Shown piece by piece: positions 1-3,955 of a stretch of DNA of 5,553 nt. The number at the start of each line of letters is the position of its first letter. The first letter of the stretch is position 1. The notes under the pieces are model-generated. The model made no database searches. It was not told the origin of the DNA and saw only the letters and a list, made by a program, of their open reading frames with translations. The DNA is from an uncultured Catenibacterium sp. GTDB taxonomy: Bacteria; Bacillota_I; Bacilli_A; Erysipelotrichales; Coprobacillaceae. The stretch is taken from the NCBI RefSeq assembly GCF_900764565.1, contig NZ_CAAFOM010000035.1:1-5553 (forward strand), read 5' to 3'. Made by a program: the position numbers and the translations under genes.

Positions 1-19
1 TAGCTCTGTGCTTGTATGA

Positions 20-25
20 TATAAT
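20..25 (+). promoter_or_regulatory. Extended -10 promoter of the toxin mRNA
   Basis: TATAAT at 20-25 is preceded by TGA at 17-19, giving an extended -10 (TGnTATAAT). The matching -35 box would lie at or beyond the left window edge and cannot be judged. Transcription should start about 7 nt downstream, near 32-34, so the RNA would begin with or just before the GGAACAACC element at 34-42. Confidence 0.7.
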
Positions 26-31
26 TCTTAT

Positions 32-134
32 GTGGAACAACCGTATACGGTAGGTGGTTATCCTTGGTCGTTATGACGAAGGTACGCAACCCTTCGTAAT
101 TCTTCTCTTAAGTTGAAAACGGAGGTGATGCCTG
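32..134 (+). promoter_or_regulatory. Structured leader of the toxin mRNA
   Basis: About 100 nt separate the predicted transcription start from the start codon, long for a 38-codon gene. Visible elements are GGAACAACC at 34-42, a 12-nt perfect palindrome ACCGTATACGGT at 40-51, and two hairpins that compete for one segment. One hairpin pairs 62-69 with 75-82 (8 positions, one mismatch); the other pairs 76-82 with 91-97 (7 perfect pairs). The leader ends in GGAGGTGAT (121-129), fully complementary to the 16S rRNA 3' tail, 5 nt before the ATG. Long folded leaders are typical of type I toxin mRNAs, where they delay translation; that role here is inferred. Confidence 0.6.
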
Positions 135-251
135 ATGACAACGTATGAAATAATCATGATCATGTTAACATGTTTAACACTAATCATATCTTTATTAACA
201 CTTGTTGTTAGATTGCTTCTTATCATTATTGATAAGAACGTAAAAAAATAA
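135..251 (+). CDS. Small hydrophobic holin-like toxin, type I TA (Hol_Tox-like)
   Basis: This 38-residue peptide starts MTTYEIIMIML and ends DKNVKK. It has a short polar N-terminus with the Tyr-Glu pair at residues 4-5, one hydrophobic segment at about 6-32 interrupted by Arg26, and a charged Lys-rich tail. That plan matches the putative holin-like toxin family of Firmicutes (Hol_Tox, PF16935) and more generally the TxpA/BsrG/Fst membrane peptides, which damage the membrane when over-expressed. The start at 135 is fixed by the perfect Shine-Dalgarno GGAGGTGAT at 121-129; the ATG at 128 hits a stop after six codons. The stop codon lies inside the stem of the bidirectional terminator. A convergent antisense RNA with its own promoter begins downstream and is the likely antitoxin. 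The family call rests on pattern, not a database search. A small membrane peptide of other function is possible but less likely given the antisense RNA. Confidence 0.8.
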   Translation: MTTYEIIMIMLTCLTLIISLLTLVVRLLLIIIDKNVKK

Positions 252-289
252 CTACCTCACTCCCTGGTAAAGTTTGAGGTAGTTATTTT
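245..289. terminator. Bidirectional intrinsic terminator between toxin and antitoxin
   Basis: Positions 245-259 and 275-289 form a perfect 15-bp stem around a 15-nt loop; the core is ATAACTACCTCA paired with TGAGGTAGTTAT. The left side is preceded by an A run (242-248), a good T tract for the minus-strand RNA. The right side has only TTTT then CTC, so termination of the toxin mRNA is probably weaker and some readthrough into 304-338 is plausible. The toxin stop codon (249-251) is within the stem. Confidence 0.82.
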
Positions 290-303
290 CTCATTCAAAA
301 TCC

Positions 304-331
304 AAGGACAACCGCTTACTGGTTGTTCCTT
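304..331. repeat. Inverted repeat forming the 5' hairpin of the antisense RNA
   Basis: AAGGACAACC (304-313) and GGTTGTTCCTT (321-331) pair over 10 bp with one bulged T and a 7-nt loop. On the minus strand this is the first hairpin of the antisense RNA, followed within about 15 nt by the terminator stem. On the plus strand it could be a second 3' hairpin of a readthrough toxin mRNA. The left arm is a near direct repeat, and the right arm an exact inverted repeat, of GGAACAACC at 34-42. Confidence 0.7.
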
Positions 332-341
332 CTTCGTCTTT

Positions 342-370
342 ATTATAGTTTATGCTCAATTTAAAGTCAA
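342..370 (-). promoter_or_regulatory. Sigma-A promoter of the antisense RNA
   Basis: On the minus strand, TTGACT (370-365) and TATAAT (347-342) are separated by exactly 17 nt, one mismatch from the sigma-A consensus. Transcription points left, towards the toxin, with a start near 335-337. It looks stronger than the visible part of the toxin promoter, as expected when the RNA antitoxin must be in excess. Confidence 0.85.
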
Positions 371-409
371 TATATGCAAATTTTGGCTTATAGAAAGGAG
401 TTCTGTGTT

Positions 410-784
410 ATGAAAAAGATATGTTTGATTATTCTTTCTCTTATTCTTTGTGCCTGTCACACTGCACCACAATTAGAAGGTACATGGACATGTGAGAAAT
501 CTCCATTAGAAAACAAAGATATCTATACTGCGTATCTTACATTAGAAATAGATAAAGACTTATCTTTTAATATGTATGATGCTGAAGCAGGTAATCCTGT
601 CATAAGTGGAAAAATGATCAAGAAAGATGATACGCTTACTCTTCAATGTGATCATCTTGATGATTTTGATCCACCTGCTTCATGGGAATCTATGAAGACT
701 ACTGAAACGATTCAATACTACTTCAAGAATAATAAACTATATTTAAAGTATAATAACTCTACATTAGTGTTCTACAAGAAATAG
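410..784 (+). CDS. Small predicted lipoprotein of unknown function
   Basis: This encodes a 124-residue exported protein. The start at 410 is chosen because AAAGGAG (394-400) lies 9 nt upstream and the protein then opens with a classic lipoprotein signal: MKK, a hydrophobic stretch at 4-13, and the lipobox Leu13-Cys14-Ala15-Cys16. Cys16 would be lipidated and anchor the mature 109 residues to the outer face of the membrane. Cys at the -2 lipobox position is unusual. The mature part begins near a Gly-Thr-Trp motif (LEGTWTC) and alternates short beta-like segments, ending NNSTLVFYKK; this recalls small lipocalin-like or beta-barrel lipoproteins, but no family is recognised. An in-frame ATG at 374 lacks a ribosome binding site and lies beside the antitoxin -35 box, so it was not used. 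The gene stands alone, followed by a hairpin terminator and a convergent neighbour. No convincing promoter of its own was seen between 336 and 400. Confidence 0.8.
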   Translation: MKKICLIILSLILCACHTAPQLEGTWTCEKSPLENKDIYTAYLTLEIDKDLSFNMYDAEAGNPVISGKMIKKDDTLTLQCDHLDDFDPPASWESMKTTETIQYYFKNNKLYLKYNNSTLVFYKK

Positions 785-807
785 AAGATTATATCTTCTG
801 TTTTTTT
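783..807 (+). terminator. Rho-independent terminator of the lipoprotein gene
   Basis: AGAAGAT (783-789) and ATCTTCT (793-799) form a 7-bp stem with a 3-nt loop, followed after one G by T7 (801-807). The lipoprotein stop codon overlaps the stem base. The stop codon of the convergent membrane gene (791-789, minus) also lies in the hairpin. The minus-strand side lacks a good T tract, so the hairpin mainly serves the plus strand. Confidence 0.75.
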
Positions 808-1955
808 ATACTTTTAACTAAAGCTCCAAACAATACAATAAGTATAACAACTGAAAGCCAAAACTCTACTTTCATTTCTATAAGTATAAAACCTACTGAA
901 AAGAGACTGATTAATTGATCAAAGTATTCAGATATATTATTAAAGATAGGAATCATCATCATAGCACCTGTTTCTATCATGATGACGATTAAGCATAATA
1001 CAGTAATTACTATATGATTGAGATGACATACCTGAATAAAGAAATAAAGGTTAATCACCGCAATAATATTCAAGATATGAATCAACTGCCCTTTTGGATT
1101 CACAAGATAAGAGAGATATCTTGTACTGAATATAATATAAACAGGAAGATAATAAGACAACATTGTCATGCTTTCTTTATAGTCTCCTATTCTATAGGCA
1201 AGATAGAAGATGAGTAACCCTACAATGACATCAATGATTATTCCAATCTTACGATTTCTTCTTTTCTTATAGAGTTTCATCTCTTCTAGAGTAAGAGGTG
1301 GAAGATGATGTTTTTCTCTTTTACGATTGAATTCTTCATTCTGTTTCTTAAGTATATCATTCACATAATCATTAGATTGTGATTGTGCTTCTTCACTATA
1401 GTAGCTGATTGTATTCTGATGTGTATACGTATAATACACTTGATAAAGAGTACCAATAATAAGTAGAACTATACTTACAACAAGAGGAATCATATAAGGA
1501 ACTGAAATAGACGGTAAAATAAACACAAGAGCCACTACAATAAAATCTAGTAGAATATTATATCGTTTGTTTTTCATAATAAGGTCTATAAGAATGACTA
1601 GAATCATTGCTTCTACAACCTTTCCACCTGCATGAGATGTTGGGTTAAGAATCAAATAAAATACATAGTTCCATAAGAAGATTGTGTATCTAAAGAAGCT
1701 GTTGATCCATGTTGTTTTCTTTCCTTGATCATGGAAATAGTTCTTAATGAATGTATCATGATCTTCCTTAATAAGTGTATCTAATTCTTTATGGTTCATC
1801 TGTGCTGTGATTAATAGATCTAACAAGCTCATAAGTATATCATTCGCATAGAATCCAGGATAATGTCTATCTTTGGCATATTGATATGCTTTGTCATAGA
1901 ATGCCTGATAGTCTCCTTTTAATTGATTTCTTAATGTTTTATATTGTGCAATCAT
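789..1955 (-). CDS. Polytopic membrane protein with DUF1048-like N-terminal domain
   Basis: This 388-residue protein is second in the padR operon. Residues 1-85 are soluble and helical. The pattern LRNQLKGDYQAFY, then LLDLLITAQ, then EDHDTFIKNYF resembles DUF1048, the short domain often encoded beside PadR repressors in Firmicutes; this was judged by eye. Hydrophobic segments follow at about 112-127, 132-151 and 153-174. A charged cytosolic stretch at about 178-236 is rich in Glu, Lys and Arg. Further segments lie at about 237-257, 264-285, 290-310, 313-338, 345-360 and 362-381, and the tail is Lys-rich (KSIKKQKI). The region around 86-104 may be another membrane segment or an amphipathic helix. 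No catalytic or transport motif is recognised. The start at 1955 is supported by GGAGG 8 nt upstream, inside the end of padR; the ATGA overlap with the padR stop implies translational coupling. The gene is probably controlled by PadR. Its role may be envelope-stress or membrane-related, but the sequence does not show it. Confidence 0.8.
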   Translation of the reverse strand: MIAQYKTLRNQLKGDYQAFYDKAYQYAKDRHYPGFYANDILMSLLDLLITAQMNHKELDTLIKEDHDTFIKNYFHDQGKKTTWINSFFRYTIFLWNYVFYLILNPTSHAGGKVVEAMILVILIDLIMKNKRYNILLDFIVVALVFILPSISVPYMIPLVVSIVLLIIGTLYQVYYTYTHQNTISYYSEEAQSQSNDYVNDILKKQNEEFNRKREKHHLPPLTLEEMKLYKKRRNRKIGIIIDVIVGLLIFYLAYRIGDYKESMTMLSYYLPVYIIFSTRYLSYLVNPKGQLIHILNIIAVINLYFFIQVCHLNHIVITVLCLIVIMIETGAMMMIPIFNNISEYFDQLISLFSVGFILIEMKVEFWLSVVILIVLFGALVKSIKKQKI

Positions 1956-2272
1956 TCTTTATCCTCCAAAATCTTTTCTACAATACCTGTTATCTTATAA
2001 TAAGAATGCTTAAATTCTTTCAAATAGACAAATCCTTCATCAGTGATCTTATAGTATTTTCTATAAGGTCCTGCTTCTGATTTCACCTGTCTACAGGATA
2101 AATATCCTTTCTTAGACAAACGTGTTAATATCGGATAGAATGTCCCTTCTCCTACATTCTCAAAGCCATATTCCTCTAGTTTAACTAATAGTTCATAACC
2201 ATATGTTTCCTTATGACTAATAAGAGAAAGAATACATCCTTCCAACATCCCTTTCATTAATTGTGTATCCAT
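1952..2272 (-). CDS. PadR-family transcriptional repressor
   Basis: This 106-residue protein begins MDTQLMKGMLEG and has the PadR winged helix-turn-helix. TYGYELLVKLEEYG is the typical second-helix region, GEGTFYPILTRLSKKGYL the recognition helix, and GPYRKYYKITDEG the beta wing. A C-terminal dimerisation helix follows (YLKEFKHSYYKITGIVEKIL). Proteins of this length with this N-terminus form the short PadR-s2 type, which usually repress their own operon and an adjacent membrane gene. The ATG at 2272 is preferred over the adjacent ATG at 2275 because AGGTG then lies 5 nt upstream and PadR proteins typically start MDTQ; a longer in-frame start at 2320 would lie in the promoter. Two 19-bp palindromes upstream cover the promoter and are the probable binding sites. 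The effector is unknown. Confidence 0.93.
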   Translation of the reverse strand: MDTQLMKGMLEGCILSLISHKETYGYELLVKLEEYGFENVGEGTFYPILTRLSKKGYLSCRQVKSEAGPYRKYYKITDEGFVYLKEFKHSYYKITGIVEKILEDKE

Positions 2273-2281
2273 CATATCACC

Positions 2282-2326
2282 TACTTTGCAATGCAAAGTA
2301 TACACTACTTGGTTATACAAAGTAAA
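2282..2326 (-). promoter_or_regulatory. padR promoter covered by two palindromic operators
   Basis: Minus-strand promoter elements are TTTACT (2326-2321) and TATACT (2302-2297), 18 nt apart, with transcription starting near 2290. Operator 1 is a 19-bp palindrome at 2282-2300 with perfect 9-nt arms, TACTTTGCA and TGCAAAGTA, around one central base; it overlaps the -10 box. Operator 2 at 2306-2324 has arms TACTTGGTT and TACAAAGTA, matching in 7 of 9 positions; it overlaps the spacer and -35 box. Their centres (2291 and 2315) are 24 bp apart. Binding here would block RNA polymerase, fitting PadR autorepression. That PadR is the binder is inferred from position. Confidence 0.78.
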
Positions 2327-2396
2327 GAAATAATATGTAATTAAAAAAAGTTCTTAAGTGTTTCTTAATTTCCACACAAATTACACATATTAGATA

Positions 2397-2402
2397 TATA
2401 AT
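2397..2402 (+). promoter_or_regulatory. Probable -10 box of the deacetylase gene
   Basis: TATAAT at 2397-2402 is a perfect -10 hexamer about 40 nt before the deacetylase start codon. No convincing -35 box is found 16-18 nt upstream (around 2373-2380), so the promoter may need an activator or an alternative start. A repeated TTCTTAA motif lies further upstream, at 2351-2357 and 2362-2368. Confidence 0.5.
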
Positions 2403-2441
2403 ACAAAATTGTTGAAGATATAAAGTTGAGGGAGAATAGAA

Positions 2442-3854
2442 ATGAAAAAACGTCATTTAAGAAAGAGGGCATATGTCCTATTAGGCTGTATTGTCGTTTT
2501 AGTGCTTGGTATCGGCATTTATTTTATGACACGTCCAGCTGTTAGCTTTAATGAAAGTACACAGGATATTGAAATCAATAGTACTTACAATCCTATGTCT
2601 TTTATTAAAAAAGTAAGAGGTAATAAGAGTGATGTGACTGTAGATGATTCTAAAGTTAACGTCAAAAAACTTGGAAAGTATAAGATTACTTATACATTAA
2701 ACAAGAAGAACTATGTATTAAATGTAGAAGTAGTAGATACTAAGAAGCCTACATTTAAGGTAGTCAATAAAGCAGTAGAAGTAGGTACTAAAGTAAAAGC
2801 AAGTGAATTTGTAACTGATATTAAGGATGAAACAAAGACTAAGACTTACTTTAAGAAAGATGTATCTTTTGATAAAGAAGGTACACAGAAGGTTACTGTT
2901 GTTGTAGAAGATCAGGGTGGTAATAAGACTGAAAAAGAAGTCAATGTGAAAGCTGTAAAGGATACTAAAGCACCATTACTTGCAGGTCTTCAGAATTATG
3001 ATACGACTGTAGGTTCTAATATTGATTTCATGAAGGGTATTACTGTAGAAGATGATTTTGATAAGAATCCTAAGGTAACTGTAGACAGCAGTAAAGTAGA
3101 TTTTGGAAAAGCAGGTACTTATAAAGTCATCTATACAACTAAAGATAAGTCTGGTAATGAAAGAAAGTATACACAGACTGTTATTGTGAACAATCCTCGT
3201 CCTGCTAATGCGATTGCACCTAGTGGTGAAAAGGTTGTTTATCTTACATTTGATGATGGACCTTCTCAGAATACTCAGCGTGTGTTAGATATTCTTGATA
3301 GATATCATGCAAAAGCCACATTCTTTGTAACTGGTAATGGTCAGAAATATAATTACTTAATTCAGGAAGCACATAAGAGAGGTAATACAATCGCTCTTCA
3401 TACTTATTGTCATGATTATCGTAGAGTATATGCATCTACTGATGCTTACTTCAATGATTTAAATAATGTAGGTAATATGGTTAAGGGATTAATTGGATTT
3501 ACTCCACGTTATATTAGATTCCCTGGAGGAAGTTCTAATACAGTTTCTAGACATTATTCTGCAGGTATTATGAGTCGTCTTACTAGAATGGTTCAGGAAA
3601 AAGGTTATCAGTATTATGACTGGAATGTCAGCAGTGGAGATGCATCAGGTAATAATGTGCCTACTGCAAGACTTATTGCGAATGCAACAGCATCTCGTAA
3701 TAATCAGATTATGATCTTATTCCATGATACAGCTGCAAAGAATACAACTGTAGAAGCATTACCTAAAGTTATTGAACATTATCAGAGCCTTGGTTATACA
3801 TTCAAGGGTATTGATGATACAACTTTTACTCCTCATCAAAGAGTATTAAACTAA
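2442..3854 (+). CDS. Membrane-anchored polysaccharide (peptidoglycan) deacetylase, NodB family, with Ig-like repeats
   Basis: This 470-residue surface enzyme probably removes acetyl groups from cell-wall N-acetylglucosamine, as PgdA-type enzymes do, which confers lysozyme resistance. A basic N-terminus and hydrophobic segment (about 11-29) act as signal anchor with no clear cleavage site. Three bacterial Ig-like repeats follow at about 34-99, 101-173 and 175-250, each ending in a (L/E/A)G(K/T) strand motif such as AGTYKVIYTTKDKSGN. The NodB domain spans about 263-460 with all five motifs: TFDDGP (Asp271, Asp272), HTYCH (metal ligands His320 and His324), RFPGG (Arg359 to Gly363), DWN (Asp393, Trp394) and LFHD (catalytic His428). 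Zn or another divalent metal would bind Asp272, His320 and His324. The start is supported by a GGAG 7 nt upstream. The gene is single, divergent from the padR operon, and lies 14 nt from the candidate left end of an insertion sequence but is intact. GlcNAc versus MurNAc or another glycan as substrate cannot be settled here; the exposed Ig stalk favours a wall substrate. Confidence 0.92.
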   Translation: MKKRHLRKRAYVLLGCIVVLVLGIGIYFMTRPAVSFNESTQDIEINSTYNPMSFIKKVRGNKSDVTVDDSKVNVKKLGKYKITYTLNKKNYVLNVEVVDTKKPTFKVVNKAVEVGTKVKASEFVTDIKDETKTKTYFKKDVSFDKEGTQKVTVVVEDQGGNKTEKEVNVKAVKDTKAPLLAGLQNYDTTVGSNIDFMKGITVEDDFDKNPKVTVDSSKVDFGKAGTYKVIYTTKDKSGNERKYTQTVIVNNPRPANAIAPSGEKVVYLTFDDGPSQNTQRVLDILDRYHAKATFFVTGNGQKYNYLIQEAHKRGNTIALHTYCHDYRRVYASTDAYFNDLNNVGNMVKGLIGFTPRYIRFPGGSSNTVSRHYSAGIMSRLTRMVQEKGYQYYDWNVSSGDASGNNVPTARLIANATASRNNQIMILFHDTAAKNTTVEALPKVIEHYQSLGYTFKGIDDTTFTPHQRVLN

Positions 3855-3869
3855 AGCCTCATTTAAAAT

Positions 3870-3933
3870 GGTACCCATAAGGAGGACAACAACCTGACAG
3901 TTGTGATACCCCTCCTGTGGGTATCTTTTTTTT
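3870..3933 (+). terminator. Strong hairpin with T tract before the transposase gene
   Basis: Positions 3870-3885 pair with 3911-3925 over about 15 bp (GGTACCCAT and GGAGG on the left arm, CCTCC and GTGGGTATC on the right), with one bulged A and two G-U pairs. An inner helix pairs ACAAC (3886-3890) with GTTGT (3900-3904). T8 follows at 3926-3933. It would terminate deacetylase transcription. If it belongs to the insertion sequence, as its place suggests, it also shields the transposase from host readthrough, a known feature of IS ends. The left arm holds a perfect AAGGAGG, but no start codon lies at a usable distance. Confidence 0.75.
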
Positions 3934-3955
3934 ATTTTGTTGTTGAAATTATACT

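Larger units (their letters stand above)
243..336 (-). ncRNA. Antisense RNA antitoxin (RatA / RNA II-like)
   Basis: A near-consensus minus-strand promoter (342-370) should start an RNA near 335-337. It would run about 94 nt to the bidirectional hairpin at 245-289, whose left flank supplies an A7 run (T7 on this strand). The RNA would fold into a 5' hairpin (331-304) and a 3' terminator hairpin. It is antisense to the 3' end of the toxin transcript and overlaps only the last codons of the toxin gene. Its 5' hairpin carries GGAACAACC in one arm and GGTTGTCC in the other. The first copies, and the second can pair with, the element at 34-42 of the toxin leader, as the direct repeats do in Fst/par modules. 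No protein is encoded. Antitoxin function is inferred from position and architecture. Confidence 0.72.

Noticed and set aside
374..409. Upstream in-frame ATG that would add 12 residues to the lipoprotein
   Set aside because: It has no ribosome binding site, lies next to the antitoxin -35 box, and would put a charged segment before the signal peptide. The ATG at 410 has AAAGGAG at 9 nt and gives a normal lipoprotein signal.
1014..1217. 67-codon plus-strand ORF inside the membrane protein gene
   Set aside because: Fully antisense to a well-supported gene, with no ribosome binding site or recognisable motif; a shadow frame.
1886..2080. 64-codon plus-strand ORF across the padR/membrane gene junction
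   Set aside because: Antisense to two coupled genes and without translation signals; its hydrophobic look comes from reading AT-rich complement.
2371..2390. WalR/PhoP-type box (TGTNAN-N5-TGTNAN) upstream of the deacetylase, read on the minus strand
   Set aside because: Only one half-site (TGTAAT) fits; the second does not match at the required spacing.
3244..3435. 63-codon minus-strand ORF inside the deacetylase catalytic domain
   Set aside because: It lies opposite the conserved NodB motifs and has no start signals.
3950..3955. TATACT hexamer immediately before the transposase ATG as its promoter
   Set aside because: Transcription would start inside the coding region, and no -35 lies at the right distance (only the T tract). 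It does not give a usable mRNA for the start at 3956.
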